Shown piece after piece: positions 8,608 through 19,811 of a stretch of 32,864 bases of DNA. Made by a program: the position numbers and the translations under genes. The DNA comes from an uncultured Prevotella sp. (GTDB taxonomy: Bacteria > Bacteroidota > Bacteroidia > Bacteroidales > Bacteroidaceae): assembly GCA_905235975.1 (NCBI GenBank), contig CAJONT010000048.1:1-32864 (forward strand), read 5' to 3'. Numbering within the stretch: the stretch's first letter is position 1; the number at the start of each line of letters is the position of its first letter. The notes beneath the pieces were generated by a model. It saw nothing but the letters and a program-made list of their open reading frames with translations, had not been told where the DNA came from and made no database searches.

Positions 8608-11600
8608 ATGAACATTCAACTGACGGACAAACACTTCGTGCTCAGGTACCTGCCCTGCCTGAACTATGCCATGGCCATAAACGGCAAGAGATGCATAGAA
8701 ACATGCGAACTGACCAACGACACCGAGGAGGAATGGCAACACATTCGCATCACGCTGGAAGGTGAACTCATTCAGACGGCCGAAGCCAGGGTGGACAGAG
8801 TGCCGTCAGGTGCCACCGTGAGCATAGACAAGATAGATGTGACAGCCGACGTGGACAAACTGCGGGAACTGACGGAAAGCACACCTACGCAGTTCACCGC
8901 GCGGGTGTTCATCGACGACGACGAGGTGTTCAGCCACGATTATCTGACGAGGCTGTTGGCCTTCGATGAGTGGCCGGGCATCAACGTGATGCCGGAGACC
9001 ACAGCCGCCTTCGTCACACCCAACGCCCCTGAGTTGGCTAAGGTGAAGATGGAGACGGCCAAATTCCTGAAGACATTCACCGACTCGTCATCGCTCGATG
9101 CCTATCAGACCCAAGACCCCAACCGCGTACGTGCACAGGTGGCCGCCATTTTCGAGGCGCTGCGCAGCGAGGGGATGGTGTATGTGACACCTCCCGCCAG
9201 TTTTGAGGAGAAAGGTCAGCGGCTACGCCTCACCAGTCAGGTGCTGGCCGAGAAGATGGGCACCTGCGCCGACCTCTCCATACTCTACGCATCGGTGATG
9301 GAGGCTATCGGTCTGCATCCCCTGCTTGTATGCTGCAAGGGACACATGTTCGTAGGCTGCTGGTTGGTGGAGAAATACTATCCGCAGGTGTGCTGCGACG
9401 ATGCCAGTTACCTCTCCAAGTCAATAGCCAACGGCATCAATGAACTGGTGCTTGTGGAGACCACCCTGCTCACAAGTTCCAATGTGACATTCGAAATGGC
9501 TGTGCGCTCCGCCGAACAACACATCTACGGCGAAGCCACCGACTTCATCATGGCTCTCGATGTGTTCCGCTGCCGTATGGAGGGAATCCGCCCCCTGCCC
9601 GTCAAGGTAGACGGTGTGTGGCAGCAAGATGGCATCAGTCTGGACCATGCCACGCGCGAAGTGAAGGAACAGGTTCAATATGAACTGCCGGAACAGGACA
9701 CGGAACATGCTGCCACCCGCATGGAGATATGGGAGCGTAAGCTGCTCGATTTCTCACTGCGCAACAACTTGGTCAACCTGCGACTCGGACGACGCACCAT
9801 CCCCTTCATCTCGCTCGACATCGACAAGGTGGAAGACCACCTGCAGGCCAAGGAAGACTACCTGATACTGCCCTGCCCGGGACAAAAACGCATTCTCCCC
9901 GACGAGACTGGCATGTACCAGTCGAAGATACACATTCAGGGACTGGAGCAAATTGTGACCGAAAACATAAAGAGCCACCAACTGTGCTCCTACCTGCAGC
10001 AAGACGAACTGACGGACATGCTGAAGAAACTGTACCGCGACTCCAGGACGGCGATGGAGGAAAACGGTGCCAACACGCTCTATATGGTGTTAGGTCTGCT
10101 GAAATGGTATGAAACCGAGCGCAGCGTGAAACCGCGTTATGCCCCCCTGTTGCTGCTGCCTGTGAACATCGTGAAGAAAAGCGGCAACAACTACGTGCTG
10201 CGCATTCGCGATGAGGAGATGACCTTCAACACCACGCTGGTGGAAATGATGCGACAGCAGTACGACCTGCACATAACAGGGCTCACCCCACTGCCCACCG
10301 ACCACTCCGGCATCGACGTGCTCAAGGTGTTCGCCATTGTCAGGGCATGTCTGAAGAACCATCCCCGTTGGGACATCGTGGAGGAGAGTCTGCTCAGCCT
10401 CTTCTCCTTCAGCAAGTTCGTGATGTGGAACGACATTCACAACAACGGCGACAAACTGAAGCAGAATCCCATCATAGAGAGCCTGATACAGAAAAGGCTG
10501 GTAGATAGCTGCGACAATGCCGGCACCGACACCCGCACGCTCGACAAGACCATGCAGCCAATGGAGTTTGCCATCCCTGTCGACGTAGACTCCTCGCAGC
10601 TCGAAGCCGTGATAGAGAGCGGCGAGGGCCGCAGCTTCATCCTCTACGGCCCTCCCGGCACCGGCAAGAGTCAGACCATCACCAACATGATTGCCAACGC
10701 CCTCTACCACAACCGCCGCGTGCTCTTCGTGGCTGAGAAGATGGCAGCCCTTGAGGTGGTGCAGAAACGTCTGGCACGCATCGGGCTTGACCCCTTCTGT
10801 CTGGAGATGCACTCTAACAAGATGACCAAGAGTCACCTGCTGCAGCAACTGCAGAAGGCGCTCGACGTGACACGACTGAAGTCGTCGGACGAATATGCCA
10901 AGGAGTCGGAGAAACTCTTCGAACACCGGCAGTTGCTCATAAAGCAAGTCGAACGGCTGCACACCAAGCAGCCCTCCGGGCTCTCCCTCTACGATATGAT
11001 TACGCGCTATCTGGCTATAGAGGGCAACGACGAGGTGGTAATGGAGCCCGACTTCCTGCAAGACCTCACCGCCGCACGCATAGAGGAGGCCGAAGCCGCC
11101 CTGCGCCAATTGGACACGGTGTTCCGCATCACTGGCGACCCTGCCATCCACCCGTTGAAAGGAATAGAGGTGTATGATCCCACCACACAGGCACAAGTGC
11201 AGATTGCTGCCACCTTGAAACTGATGAAGGGCCTTTCCGCCGAAGCACAACAGCAATTGACCGTATTGGCCAACAATATCGGAATACACATCGCCCCCAC
11301 CTGTGCCGGCGTGCGATGGGCACTGCAGTTGGCCGACATGGCTGCCAATATGCCGGTGCTGAACGAGGCACTGCTGCGCACCGTGGCCGACAAGCCCTTG
11401 CAGGCTGCCATGCTGGAGCGTTTGCAGATAGGCAAGTTGCGCGACGAAGCACGGGCAAACCTGCTGCAAGAAGGCACCGAGGCACTGCTCACGCAGGATG
11501 TGGGGCGACTGAAAAGGGAGTGGCAGGAGGCCTGCGAAAAGTGGGTGCTGCCCCGTATCTTCGCAAAGAAGAACTTTGTGAAACAACTGAAACCCATGTG

Positions 11601-14391
11601 TGAGTCCCTGACCACCACCAATGTGGAACAGCTCTTCAAGAAGATGGACCAATACCGAGCCATACAGGAGAAGGTGGACCAAATGCACGACGAACTGGAG
11701 AGAGTGTTCGGACCGCTTGCCGCCAAGGACAAGGAATGCTGGAACGACATGCAGCAGTGTATGGACAACGCCCCTGAAGTGCTCCGCCATTTGGAGCAGA
11801 ACCAAACGCCGCTGGCCGGTCTGGCCCTGCTCACCAAAGACCACATTATGGAATGTAATCTGAGCACGGCGCGACGCCTCAACCAACTGGACGCTGCCCT
11901 TGATCCTACCGCTGCCATAGCCGCTGACCTCCTGTTGGAGGAACTGGAACAGCATTTGGACCGATGGACCAACAACCTGCACACCGCGCGCGACTGGGCT
12001 CAGTGGATTCGAAGGAAAGCCAGTCTACGGGAGGCACACCTCACACCGCTGATACACTACATCGAGGAGGGACACTCCAGCGCACAGGCTGCCGACGCCA
12101 TGTTGCGCTCCACATATAAGGCGATGGCCATGGCTGTGATAGAAGCCGACGAAGAGCTGCTCTTCTTCGATGGACAAATCTTTGAGGAGACAATTGAGAC
12201 ATACCGCAGTTTGTCGCGCAGGTTCCAAGAACTCACCAAGAAAGCCCTCTATTGCCAACTGGCCTCGCGCATCCCCTCTGTCACCATTGAGGCAGCTAAC
12301 AGTTCGGAGATGGGCATTCTCAAGAGGCACATTGCCTCAAAGGGCCGCAATGCCTCCATACGCAACATATTGGACCAGATACCTTCTCTGCTGCCCAAGC
12401 TGTGCCCTTGCATGCTGATGAGCCCCATCTCCGTTGCACAGTTTGTGGATCTTGATCAGGAAAAGTTCGACCTCGTGGTGTTCGACGAGGCCTCGCAGAT
12501 GCCCACCAGCGAAGCCGTGGGTGCCATTGCACGCGGCAAGGCCGTCATCGTGGTGGGCGACCCGAAGCAGATGCCGCCCACCAGTTTCTTCGCCACTAAC
12601 CAGGTGGACGAGAGCGATGCCGAGAACGACGACATGGAAAGCATTCTGGACGACTGCATCACGCTGTCGCTGCCCGACCACTATCTCACATGGCACTATC
12701 GTAGCCGACACGAGAGTCTCATCGCCTTCAGCAACACACAATACTACGACGGCAAGCTATACACCTTCCCCTCGGTCGACGACCGCTTGTCGAAGGTGCG
12801 TTTCATCCCCGTTAATGGCACCTACGACATGGGCAAGACACGCAGCAACCGCGCCGAGGCACGTGCCATCGTCGATGAGACCCTGCGCAGACTGAGCGAA
12901 GACCCCGACGGCCGCAGCATAGGCATCGTGGCTTTTAGCAAGGCACAGCAAGACCTGATAGAAGACCTGCTGGTGGAAGAACTGAGTAAACAACCGCAAC
13001 TGGAACGTGCCGCCTACGACTGCGCTGAACCCATCTTCGTGAAGAACCTGGAGAACGTGCAGGGCGACGAGCGCGACATCATCCTCTTCTCGGTGGGATA
13101 CGGTCCCGACCGCAACGGGAAGGTTTCGATGAACTTCGGGCCGCTGAACAACAGCGGCGGCGAGCGCCGACTGAATGTGGCGGTGAGCCGTGCACGCTAC
13201 GAGATGATGGTGTTCTCTACCATGCAGCCCGAACAGATTGACCTGAACAGGAGCCGCGCCAAAGGTGTGGAAGGACTGAAACGCTTCCTCGAGTTCGCCA
13301 AGAACGGACGTATGTCGGTGGCCTCGGAACAGTTTGTGCAGCAGCACGACACCTCGCTTATGGACGATGTGGCACGCATGCTGGCCGAACACGGCTATAA
13401 GACCGACAGGCAGGTGGGCAGATCGCGCTTCAAGATAGACCTGGCAGTAATTGACCCCGACAACGAGGGAGAATACCTGATGGGACTGCTCTGCGACGGC
13501 ACCGGCTACTACAGCACGAGCACCGAACGCGACCGCGAAATCTGTCAGCCGGGCGTACTTGCCGGACTGGGCTGGAACCTGATGAGGATATGGAGCGTAG
13601 ACTGGCTGCTGAACAAACGGCGCATAAGCGAGAAACTGCTGGCACAGTTGGAACAGGCTGCTAAAGAGAAACGGCAACGGGCACAAGCTGCTTCCGCCGC
13701 CGAGAAAGAAAATGCTGTTCAGCCGGGCGGACAAACGTCAGCCTCACACCCTAACCCGCTGATGGCGCACCTGGCCGACGTCCCCTTCGACGTGACAAAA
13801 GACGAGATTCTTGTACTGCCCGAAAAGACGGAGACCAAGGATTATGAGCCCTACCACCTTACAAACTGTCCGCAATTGCAAAAGATAGAGCAACTGGCAG
13901 GAGCGCCCAAACGCACCTCACAGCATGTGACGAACGTGATAAAAGGCGAACAGCCTGTGACGCTGAATGTGCTTTGCGCCAGGATAAAGGAAGGCTACGG
14001 ACTCAACATACGCAAGATGACAGACCTGCAGAAACTGGTGAAGCAAGTGGCCGATTCCGTGGGCTACCGCGACCCGGCATCGGAGGCAGACAACCCCACC
14101 TACTGGTCGACCAAACTCGATGCAGAACACTTTGAAGGTTGGCGTACCGGCAACAAACGCGACATGGCCGACATCCCTATGGTGGAAATACTCAATCTTG
14201 TGGCCATGGTCGTGGAACAACAAATCTCTACCCCGGAAGAGGACCTTGTGCGGCAGGTGCCGCGCCTGTTGGGCTACGCACGGCGTACGGCGAAAAGCGA
14301 TGCTCTGGCCACAGGTGCCATCGACCAATTGTGCCGAATGGGGAAAGTGGAGCGCGTGGACGGCAACGTGAAGTGGAAAGCCGCTAACTGA
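8608..14391 (+). CDS. Large DUF4011/SF1 helicase fusion protein with N-terminal transglutaminase-like domain and C-terminal Vsr/MTES_1575-like nuclease and DUF3320-like region
   Basis: Transglutaminase-like [38 protein letters not shown]4011-like [22 protein letters not shown]; Walker [13 protein letters not shown]; Walker [56 protein letters not shown]; nuclease-like [14 protein letters not shown]...CDG...[14 protein letters not shown]. Confidence 0.88.
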   Translation: MNIQLTDKHFVLRYLPCLNYAMAINGKRCIETCELTNDTEEEWQHIRITLEGELIQTAEARVDRVPSGATVSIDKIDVTADVDKLRELTESTPTQFTARVFIDDDEVFSHDYLTRLLAFDEWPGINVMPETTAAFVTPNAPELAKVKMETAKFLKTFTDSSSLDAYQTQDPNRVRAQVAAIFEALRSEGMVYVTPPASFEEKGQRLRLTSQVLAEKMGTCADLSILYASVMEAIGLHPLLVCCKGHMFVGCWLVEKYYPQVCCDDASYLSKSIANGINELVLVETTLLTSSNVTFEMAVRSAEQHIYGEATDFIMALDVFRCRMEGIRPLPVKVDGVWQQDGISLDHATREVKEQVQYELPEQDTEHAATRMEIWERKLLDFSLRNNLVNLRLGRRTIPFISLDIDKVEDHLQAKEDYLILPCPGQKRILPDETGMYQSKIHIQGLEQIVTENIKSHQLCSYLQQDELTDMLKKLYRDSRTAMEENGANTLYMVLGLLKWYETERSVKPRYAPLLLLPVNIVKKSGNNYVLRIRDEEMTFNTTLVEMMRQQYDLHITGLTPLPTDHSGIDVLKVFAIVRACLKNHPRWDIVEESLLSLFSFSKFVMWNDIHNNGDKLKQNPIIESLIQKRLVDSCDNAGTDTRTLDKTMQPMEFAIPVDVDSSQLEAVIESGEGRSFILYGPPGTGKSQTITNMIANALYHNRRVLFVAEKMAALEVVQKRLARIGLDPFCLEMHSNKMTKSHLLQQLQKALDVTRLKSSDEYAKESEKLFEHRQLLIKQVERLHTKQPSGLSLYDMITRYLAIEGNDEVVMEPDFLQDLTAARIEEAEAALRQLDTVFRITGDPAIHPLKGIEVYDPTTQAQVQIAATLKLMKGLSAEAQQQLTVLANNIGIHIAPTCAGVRWALQLADMAANMPVLNEALLRTVADKPLQAAMLERLQIGKLRDEARANLLQEGTEALLTQDVGRLKREWQEACEKWVLPRIFAKKNFVKQLKPMCESLTTTNVEQLFKKMDQYRAIQEKVDQMHDELERVFGPLAAKDKECWNDMQQCMDNAPEVLRHLEQNQTPLAGLALLTKDHIMECNLSTARRLNQLDAALDPTAAIAADLLLEELEQHLDRWTNNLHTARDWAQWIRRKASLREAHLTPLIHYIEEGHSSAQAADAMLRSTYKAMAMAVIEADEELLFFDGQIFEETIETYRSLSRRFQELTKKALYCQLASRIPSVTIEAANSSEMGILKRHIASKGRNASIRNILDQIPSLLPKLCPCMLMSPISVAQFVDLDQEKFDLVVFDEASQMPTSEAVGAIARGKAVIVVGDPKQMPPTSFFATNQVDESDAENDDMESILDDCITLSLPDHYLTWHYRSRHESLIAFSNTQYYDGKLYTFPSVDDRLSKVRFIPVNGTYDMGKTRSNRAEARAIVDETLRRLSEDPDGRSIGIVAFSKAQQDLIEDLLVEELSKQPQLERAAYDCAEPIFVKNLENVQGDERDIILFSVGYGPDRNGKVSMNFGPLNNSGGERRLNVAVSRARYEMMVFSTMQPEQIDLNRSRAKGVEGLKRFLEFAKNGRMSVASEQFVQQHDTSLMDDVARMLAEHGYKTDRQVGRSRFKIDLAVIDPDNEGEYLMGLLCDGTGYYSTSTERDREICQPGVLAGLGWNLMRIWSVDWLLNKRRISEKLLAQLEQAAKEKRQRAQAASAAEKENAVQPGGQTSASHPNPLMAHLADVPFDVTKDEILVLPEKTETKDYEPYHLTNCPQLQKIEQLAGAPKRTSQHVTNVIKGEQPVTLNVLCARIKEGYGLNIRKMTDLQKLVKQVADSVGYRDPASEADNPTYWSTKLDAEHFEGWRTGNKRDMADIPMVEILNLVAMVVEQQISTPEEDLVRQVPRLLGYARRTAKSDALATGAIDQLCRMGKVERVDGNVKWKAAN

Positions 14392-16288
14392 AGAACTTGA
14401 GACGTAGGCTGTTGAGCACCACGCTCACACTGGAGAAAGCCATGAGGGCACTCGCCCACATGGGCGTAATCTGGAACGATACCCCCGCTATTCGCAGCAC
14501 ACCGGCGGCGAGAGGGATACATGCCAAGTTGTAGACAAAAGCCCAGAACAGGTTTTGGCGCACCATGCGCACCGTCTGTCGCGACAATCTTATCAAATCG
14601 GCCACACGGCGCAGGTCGGAACCCATAAGTGTAACTTGTGCCACATCCATGGCCACATCAGTGCCCTTGCCCATCGCGATACTTACGTCGGCTGCGGCAA
14701 GGGCTTGTGTGTCGTTTATGCCGTCGCCCATCATGGCCACTGTCTTGCCCTCTGCCTGCAGTTGCCGCACCAGGTCTTCTTTGTCCTGTGGGAGTACTCC
14801 GCTGCGATAATGGGTGATGCCCACCTTGTCGGCCCAGTAGGCTACAGCCTCCTCCTTGTCACCGCTCATCAGATAAACCGTGACACCCTCGCGCGTCAAT
14901 GCCTGCATGGCTTCAGCGGCATAGGGCTTGAGCGATTCTCGCTCCTCGGGTTCCAATTGTGCCGCCTTGCGGAAGTCGACATCGTCGCGGGGTATGGTGA
15001 GGGTGCCCGTTTTGTCGATGACGAGGGCATTCACCTTGCGCACTTGTTCCAAAGCTGTGGCATCGCGCACGAGCACTTGCTTCTGCGCCGCCTTGCCCAC
15101 GGCCACCATGAGTGCGGTGGGTGTGGCGAGCCCCATGGCACAGGGACAAGCAATCACCAGCACCGATACCGCCGAGAGCAGAGCCTCTGGCAGTTTGTCG
15201 AATCCGCCTATGAGGAGCCATGCGAGCAGTGTGACGGCGGCTATGCCCACCACCGTAGGCACAAAAACGAGTGCCACCTTGTCGACCACGCGTTGCACGG
15301 GAGCCTTCGAGCCCTGTGCCTGTTGCACCATGCGTATAATCTGTGCCAGCATCGTCTGTGCGCCCACCTGCCGTGCTTTCATGCGCAGGCACCCACTGCT
15401 GACGATGGTACCTGCCAAGATGCGGTCGGCGGGCTTTTTTCTCACAGGCAGGGGTTCTCCGGTAATCATCGACTCATCCACATACGCCTCTTCTTCGGTG
15501 AATACATCGCCGTCGACTGGTATCTTTTCCCCTTGTCGCACTTCTATGGTATCGCCGCGCTCCAAGGTAGCCACCGGCACCTCGCTTAGTGTGTTGCCCA
15601 TGACCAGACGTGCTGTTTTGGGTGCCATGCCCATGAGTTGTCTTATGGCAGAGGCCGTACTGTTCTTGGCACGCTCCTCGAGCCAGCGGCCAGTGAGAAC
15701 GAAGGTGACAATCATGACGGAGGCATCGAAATAAGTGTGCCAGGCGATACCGCGTGCGCCCCACACGGCATCGCCCGCAAAGGTGTTGAATGTGCTGAAG
15801 AGAAACGACACCGCCGTGCTCAGCGCCACGAGGGTGTCCATATTGGCAGAGCCGTGCTTCAACTGCCGGCATGCCGTGACATAGAACTCCCTGCCGCAGT
15901 ACCACAGGTTGGCAGCAGCAATGATTAGGAGAATCTGGTTGGTGAAAGCACGTCCGCCCACTACTATCCATCCCATGGAGAGTGCCATGGTGAACAGGGC
16001 AAAGACCCATGAAAGCAACACCCGCCGGCTAAGCAACTGCATGCGTCGGTGCTCTATCTGCGTCACGCTCACCTCGGTATCGGTAATCAGTTCATACCCG
16101 GCGTCGGCCAATTGTGTGCGCATGGCTTCCAGTGACACCTGTTTCTCGTCGTATGTGAGGGTGACGGTGCGTCCGGCCAGATTGGCAGCCGCACTGTCCA
16201 CGCCCGGCATGGCCGACAACGTGCGTTCCACCTTGGCAGAGCAGGCGGCACACATCATCCCCACAATGGGGAGCGTCTTTTGTTGCAT
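14384..16288 (-). CDS. copA: Heavy-metal translocating P1B-type ATPase (copper-type), apparently lacking the N (nucleotide-binding) domain
   Basis: [85 protein letters not shown]. Start placed at 16288 ([10 protein letters not shown]), not the ORF-track 16354. Confidence 0.88.
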   Translation of the reverse strand: MQQKTLPIVGMMCAACSAKVERTLSAMPGVDSAAANLAGRTVTLTYDEKQVSLEAMRTQLADAGYELITDTEVSVTQIEHRRMQLLSRRVLLSWVFALFTMALSMGWIVVGGRAFTNQILLIIAAANLWYCGREFYVTACRQLKHGSANMDTLVALSTAVSFLFSTFNTFAGDAVWGARGIAWHTYFDASVMIVTFVLTGRWLEERAKNSTASAIRQLMGMAPKTARLVMGNTLSEVPVATLERGDTIEVRQGEKIPVDGDVFTEEEAYVDESMITGEPLPVRKKPADRILAGTIVSSGCLRMKARQVGAQTMLAQIIRMVQQAQGSKAPVQRVVDKVALVFVPTVVGIAAVTLLAWLLIGGFDKLPEALLSAVSVLVIACPCAMGLATPTALMVAVGKAAQKQVLVRDATALEQVRKVNALVIDKTGTLTIPRDDVDFRKAAQLEPEERESLKPYAAEAMQALTREGVTVYLMSGDKEEAVAYWADKVGITHYRSGVLPQDKEDLVRQLQAEGKTVAMMGDGINDTQALAAADVSIAMGKGTDVAMDVAQVTLMGSDLRRVADLIRLSRQTVRMVRQNLFWAFVYNLACIPLAAGVLRIAGVSFQITPMWASALMAFSSVSVVLNSLRLKFFS

Positions 16289-16331
16289 GGCAAGTCTTTG
16301 TGTGGGTAAGGAGGGATATGGGAAGGAAGTG

Positions 16332-17441
16332 TCAGGCGTGTTCCAGTTCATCAATCAGTATCTGCACGATACGCTCGGCCGAACGGCCGTCCCAGCGGTC
16401 GGGCAACGAATACTTCTTCCATTTTCCTGCCACCATGTCGGTCAGCGTCTCGCGCAGGCGGCCGGGGTCCTCGCCCACGAGCACGTTGGTGCCGTGACGT
16501 ACCGTCTCTATGTGCTCGGTGTAGCTGTTGAGCGTGATGCAGGGTACACCGTTGAAAGTGGCCTCCTCGGCCACGTTGCCCGAGTCGGTGATGATGCCCT
16601 TGGCATGAGCGGTGAGATAACCGAACTGTAGGTAGCTAAGTGGATCGATGAGGTGGAAGCGGCTCACGTCGTCATTGAGAGTGGTGAGCAGGCGTTGTAC
16701 GGTGCTCCTTGCCGCTCCGCGAAGGGGTGCCGCTATGGGGCATCCCTTCGCGGTCTCGACAATCGCCTTTAGCATATTGCGCAGGTTGACCGTATCGGCC
16801 ACGAGCGCCTTCCTGTTGAGTGTGAACACAATGTAGTGGCCTTCTTCAAGATGCAGAGCATCCATCACATCGGGTCGTTGCAGTCTGTTGCGGTTGAATC
16901 GCAGCGAGTCCATGAGAATGTTTCCCACCATATAGGTCTGCGAGAGGCTCACGCCCTCTCTCGACACGATGTTGTTGGCACCCTCTCCCGCGGTGAAGAG
17001 GAAGTCGGAGAGTCCGTCGATGACGAGGCGGTTGATCTCCTTCGGCATGCGGATGTCGAAGGAACGTGTGCCCGCCACGAGGTGTGCCAGATACTTGCCT
17101 TGTTTCTTCGTCACGATGGCAGCCGCCATGGTAGAGGCCAAGTCGTCGACCACGATTACCACGTCGGTGTCATTGTGTTCAAGATATTTCTCAAACTCGC
17201 CCATCACCCTGCCGGTAAGTTCGTTGAGGCTTACACAGTCTACACCAAGATAGACATCCGGTGAAGCCATTTGCAAGTCGTTGAAGAGCGTGGGTTCGAG
17301 TGTGGGATCACCTGGCACACCGGCATAGACCAATGTGTAGTGCACGTCGTGTCCCTGCTGGTGGGCTTTTTCCACGGCTCTCACGATGGGAGCCACCTTG
17401 ACGAAGTTGGGCCTTGCACCGGCCACAATACAAATATTCAT
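16332..17441 (-). CDS. wecB: UDP-N-acetylglucosamine 2-epimerase (non-hydrolysing) family protein
   Basis: [63 protein letters not shown]. Confidence 0.9.
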   Translation of the reverse strand: MNICIVAGARPNFVKVAPIVRAVEKAHQQGHDVHYTLVYAGVPGDPTLEPTLFNDLQMASPDVYLGVDCVSLNELTGRVMGEFEKYLEHNDTDVVIVVDDLASTMAAAIVTKKQGKYLAHLVAGTRSFDIRMPKEINRLVIDGLSDFLFTAGEGANNIVSREGVSLSQTYMVGNILMDSLRFNRNRLQRPDVMDALHLEEGHYIVFTLNRKALVADTVNLRNMLKAIVETAKGCPIAAPLRGAARSTVQRLLTTLNDDVSRFHLIDPLSYLQFGYLTAHAKGIITDSGNVAEEATFNGVPCITLNSYTEHIETVRHGTNVLVGEDPGRLRETLTDMVAGKWKKYSLPDRWDGRSAERIVQILIDELEHA

Positions 17442-17476
17442 TTAGTTGTCTGTTTATGGAAGGTATGTCGGGATTA

Positions 17477-18430
17477 TTACTGTCCCTTGAAGAGGTCTTT
17501 GATGCCACCCAGGCTGCCCAGTACATTGGTGGCCTCATAGGGCAGATAAACGGTCTTGGTCTGATCGCCCTTGGCCAGTTCTTCCATCATCTGGATGTAT
17601 TTTTGTGCCAGGAGGTAGTTGGCAGGATTGGTGCAGTCGCCCACAGCCTCTGTGATTTTCTTGATGGCGACGGCCTCTGCCTCTGCCACGCGGATGCGTG
17701 CGGTGGCGAGACCCTCGGCTTCGAGGATGGCCTGCTGTTTCTGTGCCTCGGCGCGGTTGATCATGGCAGCCTTGTCGCCCTCCGACTGGAGAATCTGCGA
17801 CTGCTTGTCACCCTCGCTGGTGAGGATGGCGGCACGCTTGTTTCGTTCGGCCTGCATCTGTTTCTCCATGGCGTTGAGCACGCTTTGCGGCGGCGTGATG
17901 TCCTGCAGCTCCACGCGGTTCACCTTGATGCCCCACTTGTTGGTGGCATCATCGAGCACGGCACGCAATTTGGTGTTCACAGTGTCGCGCGAGGTGAGCG
18001 TCTGGTCAAGTTCCATCTCACCGATGATGTTACGCAGGGTGGTCTGTGTAAGTTTCTCTATGGCGTTGGGCAGGTTGTTTATTTCGTAGACAGCTTTGAA
18101 GGGGTCTACAATTTGGAAGTAGAGCAGTGCGTTGATACCCATCTGGATATTGTCTTTGGTAATCACGTTCTGCTTGTCGAAGTCGTAGACCTGCTCTCTG
18201 AGGTCGATTGCATCGGAATAGACATAGCGTCCCCTGTTGAGTGTGACGATCGACTTGGCCGCGTCGATGAAGGGGATGATGATGTTGATGCCCGGGCTTA
18301 GGGTGGCGTGGTAGCGTCCGAGGCGCTCGATAATCTTGGTTTCCGATTGCGGTATAATCACCAGCGTCTTTTTGGCGATGATGATGGCAAGTACGATAAG
18401 TACGATAAGTACAGTGGTTGTAACACTCAT
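17477..18430 (-). CDS. SPFH/Band 7 (stomatin/QmcA-like) membrane protein
   Basis: N-terminal TM, SETKIIERLGRYHATLSPGINIIIPFID, SRDTVNTKLRAVLDDATNKWGIKVNRVELQDITPP, AERNKRAAILTSEGDKQSQILQSEGDKAA. Confidence 0.93.
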   Translation of the reverse strand: MSVTTTVLIVLIVLAIIIAKKTLVIIPQSETKIIERLGRYHATLSPGINIIIPFIDAAKSIVTLNRGRYVYSDAIDLREQVYDFDKQNVITKDNIQMGINALLYFQIVDPFKAVYEINNLPNAIEKLTQTTLRNIIGEMELDQTLTSRDTVNTKLRAVLDDATNKWGIKVNRVELQDITPPQSVLNAMEKQMQAERNKRAAILTSEGDKQSQILQSEGDKAAMINRAEAQKQQAILEAEGLATARIRVAEAEAVAIKKITEAVGDCTNPANYLLAQKYIQMMEELAKGDQTKTVYLPYEATNVLGSLGGIKDLFKGQ

Positions 18431-18470
18431 AATGGTAAGTTTTTTGAAATTGTGGTAAATAAAGTAAGGT

Positions 18471-18920
18471 TTAAACTTTCTCTACGGTGACGATGATGCT
18501 GTCGAGTTTCACGATACGCACTCGCTCACCCTTGGCGATGGCCTTGCCGTCGGCACTCACAGCCTTCCAGTCGTCGCCGTCTAAAGCCACGCGACCATAT
18601 CCGCTAGCCTCGATGTCTTGGCTTACGGTGCCAATACGCCCCGGCAGGGCATCGGCATTGCTCAGCCGGTTGTCTGCATTGCGGTGCAGATATTGTTTGG
18701 CAATCGGTCGCAGATAGAATACGCAGAGTAGCGAGCATACCACGAAGATGATGATTTGCAACACTATGCCGGCACCCAGTGCGGTGGCAGCTGCGGTACA
18801 CAGTGCTCCCACCGAAAAGGAGAGGATGAAGAGGTCGCCCGACCCCAGTTCCAAAATCAGGCAGAGCAAGGATACAAGTATCCAGATAAGCCAGATGTTC
18901 TGTGAAAAATACTCAATCAT
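18471..18920 (-). CDS. NfeD family protein (short form)
   Basis: Multiple TMs then OB-like DALPGRIGTVSQDIEASGYGRVALDGDDWKAVSADGKAIAKGERVRIVKLDSIIVTVEKV; adjacent to the SPFH gene. Confidence 0.9.
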   Translation of the reverse strand: MIEYFSQNIWLIWILVSLLCLILELGSGDLFILSFSVGALCTAAATALGAGIVLQIIIFVVCSLLCVFYLRPIAKQYLHRNADNRLSNADALPGRIGTVSQDIEASGYGRVALDGDDWKAVSADGKAIAKGERVRIVKLDSIIVTVEKV

Positions 18921-18928
18921 AACGACGG

Positions 18929-19759
18929 TTATCTTTTGTAATATTTAAGGGCCTCGGGTAAGAATTTGTTCTGTATATCAGAGATGCGCTGGGCATCGGA
19001 GGGGTGCGAACTGAGCCAGGTGGGAGTGGTGCCACTCGAAGAACTGGCCATGCGCTGCCAGAACGCGACGGCCACATTCGGGTCGTAGCCTGCCATTGCT
19101 GCGAAAATGAGACCCATGTGGTCGGCCTCGGTCTCGTTGCTGCGCGAGTATTTGAGGTTCATGAGGCTGGCGGCCTGTCCTGCCACGGAAGTAGCCAAAG
19201 CAGCAGTATTGGCACCTACGCCCACAGCCTGCAGCACACCGCCCAGAATTTGCGTACCGGTAGCAGCACCCTGCTGCTTGGTGAGTTGTTCGGCTGAGTG
19301 TTTGGCTACGGCATGTGCCACCTCATGTCCGAGGACGACGGCAAGCGAGGCTTCGTCCTTTGTGACGGGAAGCAGTCCCTCGTAGACCACGATTTTGCCT
19401 CCAGGCATGCAGAAGGCATTCACATTGTTGTCCTGCACGAGGTTGAACTCCCAACTGAAGTTCTGCACTTCTTGTGCATAGCCATTGGTCTTCAGATAGG
19501 TTTCCACAGCGGTAGCGATGCGTTGTCCCACTCTCTTTACCATGGCAGTGTTGGCGGCGTTGGTCGATGGTTTTGCAGTCTTCATATATTCCTGATACTG
19601 CTCCTTACTTAGGCTCAGGATGGTCTGGTCGTCGACGGCGATGCGCTGTTTGCGTCCGGTGATGGGCACCGTATTGGTTGAAGCGCAGGATGCGAGCATT
19701 ACAACAGCCATTGTGAACAGGCAGGCATTCATCGATTTCTTTAGTAAATTCGTTTTCAT
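18929..19759 (-). CDS. M48 family metallopeptidase, lipoprotein
   Basis: Lipobox MLASCAS; HExxH in VVLGHEVAHAVAKHSAEQ; distal NETEADHMGLIFAAMAGYDP. Confidence 0.93.
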   Translation of the reverse strand: MKTNLLKKSMNACLFTMAVVMLASCASTNTVPITGRKQRIAVDDQTILSLSKEQYQEYMKTAKPSTNAANTAMVKRVGQRIATAVETYLKTNGYAQEVQNFSWEFNLVQDNNVNAFCMPGGKIVVYEGLLPVTKDEASLAVVLGHEVAHAVAKHSAEQLTKQQGAATGTQILGGVLQAVGVGANTAALATSVAGQAASLMNLKYSRSNETEADHMGLIFAAMAGYDPNVAVAFWQRMASSSSGTTPTWLSSHPSDAQRISDIQNKFLPEALKYYKR

Positions 19760-19811
19760 CGTTTAATATTTTTATGTGTGAATTATCGTGAGGATATCAT
19801 GAGGGTGTGAC

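Noticed and set aside
10090-11982. 630-aa antisense ORF inside the helicase gene
   Set aside because: Low-complexity His/Gln/Leu/Val composition typical of antisense translation of a GC-biased gene; the + frame has clear helicase motifs.
14555-15589. 344-aa plus-strand ORF opposite the copA-like gene
   Set aside because: Antisense shadow; the minus strand encodes an unmistakable P-type ATPase.
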